A stretch of 64,000 nt of DNA. Source: Lichina pygmaea. Its lineage: Eukaryota > Ascomycota > Lichinomycetes > Lichinales > Lichinaceae. Positions within the stretch are counted from its first letter, which is position 1; the number at the start of each line of letters is the position of its first letter. Location of the stretch: the NCBI GenBank assembly GCA_963422465.1, contig OY730171.1, positions 248,001-312,000 of the forward strand, written 5' to 3'. The notes below the pieces were generated by a model that did not search any database, was not told the DNA's origin, and worked only from the letters and a program-made list of their open reading frames with translations. Position numbers and translations under genes: made by a program. This document shows, piece after piece, positions 11,237-22,543 of this stretch.

Positions 11237-11879
11237 TGTTACAACCCAGGGAATAGAAGCCACTTATTTATAGGCAATCAGGCCACAGGCCAGGCAAGAG
11301 GACACTATGGAAGTCAAGTGACCAACCAACAAGAGGTCACGTGACTGTCAAGACACACACGGGAGTCTTGATGCAGGATGCATGAAGCATTGAGACAATC
11401 TCACCAGTCTTGACACAGGATGCATGAAGCATCAAGACAATCTCACCAGTCTTGACGCAGGATGCATGAAGTATCAAGACAATCTTACCAGTCTTGACAC
11501 AGGATGCATGAAGCATCAAGACAATCTCACCAGTCTTGACGTAGGGTGCATAACATGGTGGGACTGTCAAGACAATCTCACCCATCTTGACGTCAAGACT
11601 GTTGAGACAATCTTGATTGTCTTGACAGGCCAGCACTATATAGTCTGGCGATAGTTCCCTTATGGAACAATTGTCTTCAACTCATGTTGTGATCCAGACA
11701 ACTAGATCTACTTCAATACAATCCTTTTGTACAAAGCTGTTGATTAGTTGTCACCACCACCACATTCCACCAAACCCCTTCGCACTCCTTGACACTCTTC
11801 TCCTGCGAGAACTAACCCACCTTCCACCTCTCGCCCTAATCCTATACTCGGATAGGACAGTACAGTACAGACCGCAACA
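11237..11879 (+). repeat. 3' LTR of chromovirus copy B
   Basis: It is 643 bp, TGTTACAACCC to CGCAACA, and preceded by the purine-rich tract GAAGGAGAGGAGGG (polypurine tract for plus-strand priming). It has four 42-bp units from 11365, a CRE octamer at 11588-11595, TATA box at 11637-11643 and the putative start-site octamer GTCTTCAA at 11673-11680. Confidence 0.92.
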
Positions 11880-12040
11880 GTTTTCTCCAGGTCTTCAGGT
11901 TGGATATCTTCTGTTCTGACTCCATGGATCAGAACTGGAAATCTCTTGGGTTGGATGGTTACTTCCTTTGTGAAGATAGCTGATACCCAGGCAGGGTTTT
12001 TCTCTAGGAAGACTTTAGTCTCTTGGCTTTCTGTGTTAAT
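11880..12040 (-). pseudogene. Old LINE (L0) ORF1, middle fragment
   Basis: These 161 bp are trapped between the B 3' LTR and the C 5' LTR. The minus strand reads NTESQETKVFLEKNPAW and then VTIQPKRFPVLIHGVRTED, matching the middle of the young LINE ORF1. Its ends carry the GTTTT (11880-11884) and TTAAT (12036-12040) target duplications of copies B and C. The frame joins precisely to the fragments at 4768-5251 and 20370-20911. Confidence 0.92.
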
Positions 12041-12557
12041 TGTTACAACCCAGGGAATGGGAGCCACTTATTTATAGGCAATCAGGCTGCGGGCCAGGCA
12101 AGAGGACACCATGGAAGTCAAGTGACCAACCAACAAGGGGTCACGTGACTGTCAAGACACACACGGGAGTCTTGACGCAGGATGCATGAAGTATCAAGAC
12201 AATCTCACCAGTCTTGACGCAGGGTGTATAACATGGTGGGACTGTTGAGACAATCTCACCTGTCTTGACGTCAAGACTGTCAAGACAATCTTGATTGTCT
12301 CGACAGGCCAGCACTATATAGTCTGGTGATAGTTCCCTTATGGAACAATCATCTTCAACTCATGTTGTGATCCAGACAACTAGATCTACTTCAATACAAT
12401 CCTTTTGTACAAAGCCATTGATCAGGTGTCACCACCACCACATTCCACCAAACCCCTTCGCACTCCTTGACACTCCTCTCCTGCGAGAATCAACCCGCCT
12501 TCCACCTCTCACCCTAATCCTATACTCGGATAGGACAGTACAGTACAGACTGTAACA
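12041..12557 (+). repeat. 5' LTR of chromovirus copy C
   Basis: It is 517 bp, TGTTACAACCC to CTGTAACA, with a single 42-bp unit (12169-12210) where the 3' LTR of the same element has three. It is otherwise collinear with the 643-bp LTRs. Confidence 0.92.
12266..12357 (+). promoter_or_regulatory. LTR promoter: CRE, TATA box, putative start
   Basis: TGACGTCA (12266-12273), the ATF/CREB octamer, sits inside a perfect palindrome. A TATA box TATATAG follows at 12314-12320. About 36 bases downstream lies ATCTTCAA (12350-12357; GTCTTCAA in other copies), which I infer to mark the 5' end of the element RNA because its complement lies just after the LTR. Confidence 0.6.
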
Positions 12558-12568
12558 CTTTGAAGACC
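12558..12568 (+). promoter_or_regulatory. Putative self-priming primer-binding site
   Basis: The bases directly after the 5' LTR are CTTTGAAGACC, not a TGG-type tRNA complement. TTGAAGAC (12560-12567) is the exact complement of GTCTTCAA, found about 35 bases after the TATA box in the family LTR. This is the arrangement used by Tf1/sushi chromoviruses, where the RNA 5' end folds back as primer. Inference from sequence only. Confidence 0.55.
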
Positions 12569-12575
12569 TTCAAGG

Positions 12576-14075
12576 ATGAGTACCTCAGGAGCAACCAACC
12601 CCAACTTCCCAGATGGAAAGATTAGCGTCACCAAGCCAGACCTGTTCTACAGTAAAAGAAACAAGGTCAACGACTGGCTTATGCAACTCCAAGTCTACTT
12701 TCAATTCCAACCAGATACAAAGCTGCCTAAGGAAAAGTGGCCTCTCTTCACAACCACTTACATGAGAGGCAATGCTTATTGATAGATCAAGCCCTACGTC
12801 AACAAACATCTCTCAGGAAACAGAGACCACGATGGCACAACAGAATAGATGACAAAATGGACGTGATTCAAGTACAAGATCAAAAAGATTCTTGGACTAT
12901 CTAACAAAGACAAAGTGGCTATACGAATGATCCAGCACATCAAACAACAACACTCAGCTGCAGAGTACACCACGCAGTTCAAACAATACTCAGTACTGAC
13001 TGACTGGGATGATGACACCCTGATAGTCATGTACTGACGTGCACTCAAGGAAAACATGAAGGATGAAATCACCTTCAACAGACAAGTGGTCAACACACTG
13101 GATGAACTTATCGCACAAGCAATCAACATTGATGACAAACTATTCGAGCGAGTGATGGAGAAACACCATGACAGAGGATACAGCTGCCCTGCATGGCATG
13201 TGAGCAACCACTACAAGCTGCCTAACAAGACACCACCATATAACCTATATGGCTATACACCCATGGAACTGGATGCAGTCCACCACAAGGGAAGGTTCAC
13301 GAAAGGAAGGAACAACAAAAAGAGGAAAGCACTGAAGTGCTATGCCTGTGGCAAGCTAGGCTACATGGTGAAAGACTGTCATTCAAAGAACAAGGTACAC
13401 TGACAGCAACTTAATACACTCAACAGAGACTGGAATGTCATTAAGTCAGAGGACCCACCAGGAGAGACTCAGCTATCCCTTGAACAATAGGATAACTACA
13501 ATCAGACATTGGAAGCAGCCCACCAACTGGCAATATCAGGAGGCAAGAACCTACCAGAACTGACAGGTCAGGACAAGGGACAGGAGCTCTTAACTACCTC
13601 TGATGGGGACTGAGACAAACCCACGTCTATCAAAGAAGAAATACCACAAGGAAGCTATACTTACAGCATGGACTCACAAAATCTACAGCACGGTGAACTA
13701 CAGTGGAGGTTTTACACAACGCACTACTGCACCTACCACGAACAACTACGAAGATACAGAGGACATTCACCCTACCACACCACCTGCCACAAGTATTGGG
13801 TCAATTGTGAGAAGGATGTCTGTGAGATCTATCTTTGGGACAAACACCAACACACCGCATTCCCCGGGCACACACATGATTGGCACAAACACCTCATGTT
13901 CCTACAGCAAGGCAACAACCACAACTGCTACGTCAACAATTGGCAGTACTGCCTCAAGCCTGGATGTGACAAGCATCAGCAAGACAAATTCATAAACAGA
14001 TTCCTCAGGACTGATGGGAATAGCTGGACCTATTGCCCAGTCAGTGGAAAGACACTTCAATCAGGAAAAGACTGA
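12576..14075 (+). pseudogene. Decayed gag of chromovirus copy C
   Basis: The frame opens at ATG 12576 and ends at TGA 14073-14075. The N-terminal segment to 12782 is open (MSTSGATNPNFPDGKISV). A capsid-like region, a CCHC knuckle (CYACGKLGYMVKDC, about 13340-13380) and the C-terminal Cys/His-rich region (about 13668-14040) follow. Stops include TGA at the sites shared with all copies. Where B, C and A read TAG for a Trp after LEQ, copy D still reads TGG, showing the direction of decay. Confidence 0.85.
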
Positions 14076-17000
14076 ACTCCCTTGTCAAGGGGTGACATCA
14101 GGAGCTCAACAACATGACCCCTAGCAACACAAAGCACCTGCGATTACCTGTGTCACTACACACCAACACGCCAGTAGGGATATACGCACTTGTTGACTCT
14201 GGAGCCAGTGGAAACTACATCTTGAGACAACTTTACAACACCCTCAGCACTGGAAGGAGACGCAAGCAGCAGCCCTATCAGCTCATGATGGCAAATAGAC
14301 AGACAGAGCTAGTCTGCCATAAGACGCAGCCAATGGAAATAGTTACCAGACACTATGCTGAAAGGATCCACCTTGATATTGTCAAGTTGGCCACTCAGGA
14401 TATCTATTTGGGGATGCCTTGGCTAAAGAAGCACAACCTAGTTGATAACTGGAGGACAGGAGTACTCACGTTTAGGAACTGCACTAACAACACAGCTCAG
14501 ACCTGTTACCAGCCGCAGAAGGTATAGACAGATAAGGGAAGGAGTTCTCAGTGGAATCTCACTGACAGAAAGGACAACTCTCAAGAGAAGAGGTCCACCT
14601 TGACAGGTACACCCCGGAACCAGGTGGCTAAACAGTCAGAGATGAAGAGAGAGGAAGTTGTTAACACTCTGGAGATTCCTGAAGAGTACTGACCTGGGTA
14701 TGATAATCTCTTTCAGGAAGAGACAACAATAGCAGTGTTGCCTAAGCACCAACCTTGGGATCATGAGATCAAGTTGCAACCAGGGATGGAGCCAGGATTT
14801 GGACTAATTTACCAGTTATCAGAAAAAGAGCTCCAAGTACTTCGTGAGTACCTGGAGGAAAACCTGAAAAAGGGTTTCATTTGAGAATCTCAATTGCCAG
14901 CAGGATACCTGATACTATTTGCACTAAAGAAAGACAGAAGTCTTTGACTTTGTGTGGATTACAGGAAACTCAACAATATTACCATCAAGAACTGATATCT
15001 ATTGCCAAATGCAAACGAATTGTGAGACAGGATCAGCCAAGCTACAATCTTTACCAAGCTGGACTTGAAAGGAGCATACAACCTGATACGTATGAAAGAA
15101 GGAGAAGAATAGACGACAGCCTTCAGAACCTGATACAGACACTACAAGTATCTGGTTATGCTATTCAGACTCACGAACACACCAGCAACATGTCAAGCAT
15201 TGATCAACAACATCATCAGAGCACACCTGGACCAAACAGCTATCACCTACCTGGATGACATTCTTGTCTACTTGAACACACAACAGGAACATACCAAACA
15301 TGTGAAGGATGTTCTACGATACCTACAACAGGCAGGACTCAAGCTCAACCCAAAGAAATGTGAGTTCAACAAACCAGAAGTTGAATTCCTCAGATATGTT
15401 ATAGGGATCGAAGGGATCAAGATTGACCCTGAGAAAATCAAAGTGATTCAGCAATAGCCAACACTGACATCAGTTAAGGAAGTACAAGCCTTCCTAGGAT
15501 TTGCCAACTTCAACTGACAGTTCATTAAGAACTACTCACAGATGGCAACACCACTGACAGAACTCATGAAGAAGGACGTGGAGTACTGGTAGACAGAGAG
15601 ACAACAAAAAGTATTCCAACAGCTCAAGGACACTTGCGCCAAGGAACCAGTTCTCCTCAACTTCAAGACAGGCCAACCAACACAAATCAAGACAGACACT
15701 TCAGATCAGGCAGTGGGAGCATGTCTATACCAACAGGCAGATGGCAAGTGGCACCCAGTTGCCTACTACTCACGAAAAATGACACAAGTGGAACAAAACT
15801 ATGATATCCACAACAAAAAGCTACTGGCAGTTGTCAACACACTTGAACACTGGAGAGTGTACGTGGAAAGTAGTTCTGAACTCACTATTCTCACAGACCA
15901 CAAGAATCTGACAATGTTCACAACAACCAAGAAGCTGAACAGACAGCAAGTCAGATGGGCTGAACTCCTAGGGCAACATAAGTTCAAGATCTTGTACACC
16001 CCTGGACAAGACAATAGGAGAGCAGATGCACTAAGCTGACAAAAAAACCACATGGAAGATGATGAACACCAAGGAACAATCTTACAGCAGGACCAGCAAG
16101 GAAACCTGGTACCTCAACCACAGATCAACAAGCTCACAGCAGAAGACACTGAAGAACTAATAAGGAACTACCATGATAATCCAGCACATAGTCACCCAGG
16201 AATCCCCAAGACTACAGACCTTATCCAACAGGCAGGGAACAATGTCATTAACCTCTGACAACATGTCACAAACTACATCAGCAAGTGTCTACTATACCAG
16301 AAAAACAAACATGGAAGACATAAGCTATACAGAGAAGGACACCTGAACACGATACTGAGAGGCCTGTGGGAAGATGTGTCAATGGACTTCATCACAAAAC
16401 TACCCAAGTCCAAAGACCCAGTCACAGGAATCACCTACAACTTGATTATAGTGATAGTGGACAGATTCACAAAATATCTAATAGCAGTACTATTCAAGAA
16501 GACCCACACAGCATAACAGTTGGGACACCTATTACTGGACAGATTGGTCAGAGACCACGGAGTTCTGATCATGATTATTACAGACAGAGACAAACTCTTC
16601 ACATCCAACTACTGGAAGACAATCAGTGCAGCCATGGGAACAAAACCCAAAATGTCTACAGCCTATCACCCACGAACTGACAGCCAGACGGAGTGAGCAA
16701 ACCAAGTCCTGGAGACTTACTTACAGTTTTACATCAACCAGACCCACAGCAATTGGGTACAGTTACTACCGGTGGCACAGCTGGCAATCGACCAGCACAG
16801 ACCAGACTCAACAAAGGAATCACTATTTTTTGCCAACTTTGGACAACATGCGAACATCAGGATGCCAAGCAGAGCTTCACCAAACACGGAGAAAGCACTC
16901 CAACATGATAAGCTCCTACAACAAACACACACGATGATGAGGCACTACCTTCAAGAGACCTCAGAAAGAATACAACATCAAATAGACAAGAAATTGAAAA

Positions 17001-17413
17001 TAGCACCTCAGCTAAAGAAGGGGGATAAAGTCTACCTTCTCACAAGAAATTGGAAAACAAAGAAACCAAAGACAAAGAAACTTGACAATATCAAGGTCAG
17101 ACTATTTTCAGTCAAAGAAAAAACTGGACCAGTCAACGTCAGACTGCGACTACCGAGAGATGCTTGGGTACACCCAAACTTTCACATCTCAATGATCAAA
17201 TTAGCTGACCAGAGCACACCCTTGCAGGAAACATTTCATTACCAACTAGAGGAAGAACAGGAATTCAAGGTTGAACAGATCTTGAAGAGAAAAGGTCAGT
17301 GATACCTTGTCAAGTGGAAAAACTACCCAGACTTGGAAAATACCTGGGAACCACTCAGGAACCTCACGAACTGCCAGCTCCTCCTGCAGCAGTTCCGGCA
17401 GAGGCAGGACTGA
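14033..17413 (+). pseudogene. Decayed pol of copy C, RT catalytic YLDD kept
   Basis: This 3381-bp frame is offset -1 from gag. The protease motif VDSGASGNYI is near 14190-14225. RT at about 14760-15520 keeps TYLDDILVY, the intact catalytic Asp pair that is YLDN in A, B and D. RNase H lies near 15690-15960, integrase near 16050-16900, and the chromodomain near 17260-17400 (one Trp/Gln codon there is now TGA). It shares the six invariant pol TGA codons with the other copies, so it is inactive despite the intact RT motif. Confidence 0.88.
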
Positions 17414-17855
17414 ACAGCTCGGCCTGCAGCGTGGACATGTCAATGACTGTCGCTGACAAGTCTTCACCATCCACCTCCATTTCAGCAACAAGGTACTGGA
17501 GCTTCTTCTTTGCTTGACCTTCAGCACCTTCAAGAACCTTTCGCTTTCAGGACACACAAGCCTGCAGCTCGGCAAGCTGCTCAACAAGAGTATCCTGCTT
17601 GGCCTCATCAACAGCCAAATCCTCGCGAAGGTTATCCCAAGTCATGTTCAGTGACTCCCAAGAAAGTGACACACAGGACTTCCCACAACAAGTGCATTCA
17701 GCACACTTTAACTTATTGTTGTTGTCAGACATTCAGAAGCAGGGCTTGTGGTTTAAAACACAGAAGTCACATGAAGCAAGTAACACAAAGTTATAATCAC
17801 AGATCTGGACTGCCAGTTGTTTTCAGTAAGCAGAGGCACATGATTTTGCAGACAT
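17355..17855 (-). pseudogene. Antisense zinc-cluster/coiled-coil ORF in copy C
   Basis: This is the counterpart of the copy B ORF and also exactly 501 bp (ATG 17853-17855, TGA 17355-17357). All six cluster cysteines with spacing x2, x6, x11, x2, x6 are kept (CDFC, KPC, CAEC, GKSC), and the coiled-coil segment reads LREDLAVDEAKQDTLVEQL. Only three internal stops remain, all TGA. Two are shared with B and D; the third is CAA in B and D, which implies an ancestral CGA. The basic stretch after the helix (KRKVLEGAEG) still has its Arg codon here. Role unknown. Confidence 0.7.
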
Positions 17856-17899
17856 ACTCAAGAATTCATCAGGACGATGAATGAAGGAGAGGAGGGTAG

Positions 17900-18349
17900 T
17901 GTTACGACCCAGGGAATGGGAGCCACTTATGTATAGGCAATCAGGCCGCAGGCCAGGCAAGAGGACACCATGGAAGTCAAGTGACTAACCAACAAGGGGT
18001 CATGTGACTGTCAAGACACACACAGGAGTCTTGACACAGGATGCATGAAGTATCAAGACAATCTCACCAGTCTCGACGCAGGATGCATGAAGCATCAAGA
18101 CAATCTCACCAGTCTTGACGCAGGATGCATGAAGCATCGAGACAATCTCACCAGTCTTGACGCAGGGTGCATAACATGGTGGGACTGTCAAGACAATCTC
18201 ACCTGTCTTGACGTCAAGACTGTTGAGACAATCTTGACTGTCTTGACAGGCCAGCACTATATAGTCCGGTGATAGTTCTCTTATGGAACAATTGTCTTCA
18301 ACTTATGTTGTGATCCAGACAACTAGATCTACTTCAATACAATCCTTTT
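17900..18349 (+). repeat. 3' LTR of copy C, left part
   Basis: Starts TGTTACGACCC after a polypurine tract. It has three 42-bp units from 18028 and a CRE octamer at 18209-18216. LINE L3 interrupts it after ATACAATCCTTTT (18337-18349); it resumes at 20219. Confidence 0.92.
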
Positions 18350-20205
18350 CTAAACACAACTGGCAAGCTGATGGAAGCTATTACAGCAGCCAGACTAAGC
18401 AAGGTAGCAGAAGAGGCTAAACTCTTGCCAGAAATCCAGATGGGGTTCAGGAAAGGCAGATCAACTGAATCAGCACTTTTCCTTCTAACTTCCCAAGTGG
18501 AAAAAGTCTGGAAAGAAGGCATGGTTGCATCTCTACTTTCTCTGGACATCTCAGGAGCATATGACAGAGTTCTTCCAGAGATTCTTCAAAAGATTCTGGA
18601 GAGAAAAGGAATCCCTCTCTGGCTAACTTCTTGGATCTTCTCTTTCTGTACCAGACGTACCACCACCCTAGTTTTTGATGACTCTGAGTCCTCTTCTATT
18701 CCTATTCACTGTGGAGTTCCCCAAGGTTCCCCTTTGTCTCCTATTCTTTTTCTATTCTATATTTCTGAACTTCATGAGACTGTACATTCTCCTACTACTG
18801 GTGTTTCTGCTCTGGGATTTGCAGATGATACAAATCTGCTTGCATTTGGACACTCCCTTAAAAGCAACCTTCTGAAGTTGAAGAATACACATCTTAAATG
18901 TCTATCTTGGGCTGCAAGACATGGAATGGTCTTCTCTCCTGAGAAATATGAAATACTTCATTTTTCCAGAAGAAGATCAGACAATCTGCAGCTCAAGCTT
19001 AGACTTGGGAATGTGATTCTAAAACCAAAAGAAGAAGTGCGAGTATTGGGAGTGTACCTGGATGCCAAACTCCACTGGCACAAACACCAGAGAATTATTC
19101 TTCAAAAAGCACAAAAAGCACTATCTTCTCTTTCTAGAACCTCTTACTCCACCTGGGGCTTTCCAGTTCTCACAGCACGCCTTGTGTACACTGCAATACT
19201 CAGATCTGTACTGAGCTATGCAGTGGGAATTTGGTTCAACCCACTCAGAAAATCCTCTAATATTTCCTCTCTTATCATATTCCAAAACAAATGTCTGAGA
19301 CTTATTGGGGGTGCTTTCAAAGCCACTCCTTCTTTTCTATTAGAGAGTGAGCTTTTTCTTTTACCTCTAGATCTCTATTTTAAATTTCGCACAGCTTGTT
19401 TTCTATCTTCTATCCAAACCTCCTCTCTGAAAGACTTTCTTGACAGTACCTTTTCTACTATTTCTTCCTATGCTTCTTCACTGAGGAAACCTTTAAAGAA
19501 ATCCTCAACTATCTCTCCTAATTGGAAGTTCACTTGGTTAAGTCAAATAACTACTAACCAGGCTAGTTCAAAGAAAGAACTACAAATACTCTTTACTAAA
19601 GAGTGGGAAAACCAATGGGAGAAGAAGAAAAGAAAAGGCTATGCTGGATGGCAGGTGTTTTGCCAAAAACCTCACTACAACAACCTAAAGCTCTACAAAG
19701 AGCTACAGAAAGCTGAGGCAAGTCTACTACTGCAAACCAGAACTGGGAGAATTAGTCTAGCAAGTTTTCTTTTCAGAGCTGGAGTCCCTGACTTTCCTAC
19801 CCCCCTATGCATGTGTGGTCAAGCAGAAGAGACAGTAAAGCATATTACCTCTTCATGCTCTCTCTACTCAAGTCAAAGACAACATGCTCTCTTTAACCCC
19901 CAAGATTTCACTACTATTATTTCAAACCCAGAGCTTCTACAGAAGTTTCTGTACTGGTTTATGTCTTTGAAAAGACTAAACCAATTTAATCTGGCTTTCA
20001 AACTTCACTATTCACACTCCAACATCTAGAAGCTTTTCCTACCAGACACTACAAGATTTCCTTTTGCTACACTTTCTAGTCACCTCCCTGTCTTCAGTTT
20101 TTATTCCTTTAAAGGTTTTCTGAAGAAGTTCACTATTAGCTGGAAGATCTGCATGGCTGTAAAGCTACAAACAGTGTAAGAATCAAATCAAAATCAAAAA
20201 AAAAA
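18350..20205 (+). mobile_element. Young LINE copy L3, 5'-truncated
   Basis: The copy begins inside ORF2 and ends with a 3' UTR, AATCA repeats and poly(A). The 13-bp duplication ATACAATCCTTTT flanks it (18337-18349 and 20206-20218). The ORF2 remnant (from about 18371 to the stop at 20029) is open, with RT motifs LDISGAYDRV, GVPQGSPLSP and GFADDTNLL. It differs from L1 and L2 by very few residues (for example Ser for Gly after TGRI), so it is recent. It has no promoter or ORF1 and cannot move itself. Confidence 0.95.
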
Positions 20206-20218
20206 ATACAATCCTTTT

Positions 20219-20369
20219 GTACAAAGCTATTGATCAGGTGTCACCACCACCACGTTCCACCAAACCCCTTCGCACTCCTTGACACTCCTCTTCTGCGAGA
20301 ACCAACCCGCCTTCCGCCTCTCGCCCTAATCCTATACTCAGATAGGACAGTACAGTACAGACCGCAACA
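20219..20369 (+). repeat. 3' LTR of copy C, right part
   Basis: Continuation of the LTR after L3 (GTACAAAGC...), ending CCGCAACA at 20369. The TSD TTAAT of copy C follows at 20370-20374. Confidence 0.92.
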
Positions 20370-21411
20370 TTAATAAGGATATCCTCTGAAGGAAGTTTCC
20401 TTACTGCTCTGACCTGCTTGTTGTAGAGGCTGGGTAGTCTGTCTTGAAGAGTCTGGAAAAGCTGGATGTGAGTTCTATTAGCCATGTCAGGTGGCTGGAT
20501 ACCAGGATGTACAAGAACTTCTTTGAGAATTCTTGCAGGTACAGGGATTTGTGCTAGAATAGATTTTTGGACAGCCTGGGTATATGATGGCTTGGCTTCT
20601 TGTTTGTCCAGCCGCTTGTTGATATTCTCTAGCTCCTGGAAGATTCTGTTGGTGAGGCCAGTAGAGCTAGACTGGGCTGCTGTAGGGAAGGAGTTCTTTT
20701 TGATATTTTCCCAGCTTTTCAGAATGGATTCTGGGACTGGTTGAGTTTTGATCCAGGAGTCTACTAGTTTGTAGTCACTCTGGGGAGCTGATTGGGGGGT
20801 AGAAGAGCTGGACTGGGTGCTAGCCAGACTGAGAGCTGGTTGGAAGAGTATAGCTGGTGTAGCTCTGGTGTTACTTTCTGAAAAGGTGGGTTTTTTCTTC
20901 TTGGGAGCCATGTTAGATTGTTTGGCACTGGTTGGGTGTTTCCTGTCTGCAGAGTACTGCCAGAAAGAAGAGTCACCTGGTTTCCCAGCAGTAATAATCT
21001 AGTCCTGGGACCAATCCCCAAGACTAGACTTTCCTGGGCAGCTTTTTCCAACTAAGCTCTGGGCAAAGCTAGAAGTATTAACCTAGACTAGGGACCAGAC
21101 CCCCTATCTAGACTTTCCTTGAGTCAAAGACTCTGCTAGCTCCAGAGTCAGTCAGACTCTAACTATTCCTCTTATCCTGAGACTCTCTCTCTGGTTGTGA
21201 GTAGATTGCTGGTTGTTGAAGAAGAAGATTGTGGATTCAAGATCACAACTTTTGACAAACAGGTGTGATTCTCAAAGGTGATGGGTTTTCACCTTAAGGT
21301 TTAGGTGGTTTCAGAGAGGAACTCAGCTGTTTTTCAGAACATATGAGAAATTGTGGTGCTTGTCAAAAATGATGGTCCTTGAAGAACGTGGTTCTGGAAA
21401 GAGTTGCTGTG
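20370..21411 (-). pseudogene. Old LINE (L0): 5' UTR and ORF1 N-terminus
   Basis: ORF1 starts at ATG 20909-20911 (MAPKKKKPTF) and stays open to the copy C insertion at 20370. It encodes a basic N-terminus, a Ser/Gln-rich stretch and a helical region ending RKLPSEDILIN. The 5' UTR (20912 to about 21411) resembles that of young LINE L2 (for example the CCTTAAGGTGAAAACCCATCA segment near 21280). With the pieces at 11880-12040 and 4768-5251 the frame stays open for roughly 390 codons. The 5' end near 21411 abuts protease sequence of element E. Confidence 0.88.
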
Positions 21412-21941
21412 AATCTGATAGTGATGAATAATATACTTCAAGTGTGTTGTTATCTGTGGCTGTTGGTGAGACAGTACTCAATGTCATGGTTGCTGTAAGT
21501 GGCTATCTTATGGCTGTGCAGTGTCCAGACTCCAGTGTATCCATGTAAGACAAAGCCCAGTTTCTTGACTGTGTACTGCAACACAAAGTTATCCTTGGTG
21601 CCTGAGTTGACCAGCACTGTCCAATGTTTTACACCAGGTGTTCTGCAGATATTAAGGTGAATTATCATCAACCTCACAGCTACAGTTCAGTTGTGTCCAG
21701 TGATAAGTGTAGAAAGGTTGGTCACTGGTGTCAGCTTGCAGTTCTTCCAGATTGTGCAGTCTGCAGTCTGATAGTTTGCTGATCTGCATTCAAAGTACAA
21801 GTTTTCTTACTTCCTGTGTTCTTGCTCTTGAGGCAGCAACAGCTTGCACACTCTGTGAACTCTGGGACTGCAGTCTTGCCTATTTAGTTGGTTGTCCAGC
21901 TGCAACCCTCTGTTAGTTAGGTGCAAGTATGTGTTAGCAGG
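21412..21941 (-). pseudogene. Element E: gag zinc knuckle remnant and protease
   Basis: Read on the minus strand this continues the frame of the gag at 33635-35098 once chromovirus D is removed. Around 21770 lies YFECRSANYQTADC, a CCHC knuckle that has lost its first Cys and its His to Tyr. Near 21590 is VLVNSGTKDNFV, a retroviral-type aspartic protease motif with the catalytic Asp changed to Asn. Two stops precede it. The LINE L0 insertion cuts the element after about 21412; RT and integrase would be outside the window. Confidence 0.7.
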
Positions 21942-22499
21942 TGTTGCGGTCTGTACCGTACTGTCCTATCCGAGTATAGGATTAGGGCGAGAGGTGGAAG
22001 GTGGGTTGGTTCTCGCAGGAGAGGAGTGTCAAGGAGCGCGAAGGGGTTTGGTGGAACATGGTGGTAGTGACACCTGATCAACGGCTTCGTACAAAAGGAT
22101 TGTATTGAAGTAGATCTAGTTGTCTGGATCACAACATGAGTTGAAGACGATCATTCCATAAGGGAACTATCGCCAGACTATATAGTGCTGGCCTGTCGAG
22201 ACGATTGAGATTGTCTTGACAGTCTCGACATTGTGACAGGTGAGATTGTCTTGACAGTCCCACCATGTTATGCACCCTGCGTCAAGACTGGTGAGATTGT
22301 CTTGATGCTTCATGCATCCTGCGTCGAGACTGGTGAGATTGTCTCAATACTTCATGCATCCTGCGTTGAGACTCCTGTGTGTGTCTCGACAGTCACGTGA
22401 CCCCTTGTTGGTTGGTCACTTGACTTCCATAGTGTCCTCTTGCCTGGCCTGCAGCCTGATTGCCTATAATGAGTGGCTCCCATCCTCTGGGTCGTAACA
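21942..22499 (-). repeat. 3' LTR of chromovirus copy D
   Basis: 558 bp with two 42-bp units and TG...CA ends. The CRE octamer of other copies is decayed (CACAATGT region near 22225). Confidence 0.92.
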
Positions 22500-22543
22500 C
22501 TACCCTCCTCTCCTTCATTCATCATCCTGATGAATTCTTGAGT

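Larger units (their letters stand above)
5252..11879 (+). mobile_element. Complete chromovirus copy B inserted in LINE L0
   Basis: The element is 6628 bp with two 643-bp LTRs (5252-5894 and 11237-11879) and is flanked by the 5-bp direct repeat GTTTT (5247-5251 and 11880-11884). Removing it and one repeat restores the L0 ORF1 frame exactly. The order is LTR, gag, pol with C-terminal chromodomain, antisense ORF, polypurine tract, LTR. The two LTRs differ at about 15 of the first 140 positions by eye, all but one being transitions, so it is not recent or has been hypermutated since insertion. Confidence 0.93.
12041..20369 (+). mobile_element. Complete chromovirus copy C, interrupted by LINE L3
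   Basis: Copy C has a 517-bp 5' LTR and a 3' LTR of 601 bp split by LINE L3. The 5-bp repeat TTAAT flanks it (12036-12040 and 20370-20374), which proves that both ends belong to one insertion even though the LTRs differ in length. Removing it restores L0 ORF1. Internal order and lengths match copy B. Confidence 0.93.

Noticed and set aside
11337-11654. Repeat-rich ORFs on both strands of the LTRs (SCVKTGEIVLMLHA-type and KHQDNLTSLDAGC-type)
   Set aside because: The repeat unit is 42 bp, a multiple of three, so open frames arise automatically on both strands. They lack conserved starts and vary with unit number.
12558-12575. tRNA primer-binding site after the chromovirus 5' LTR
   Set aside because: The sequence does not start with TGG and I see no match to a tRNA 3' end; self-complementarity to the LTR explains it better.
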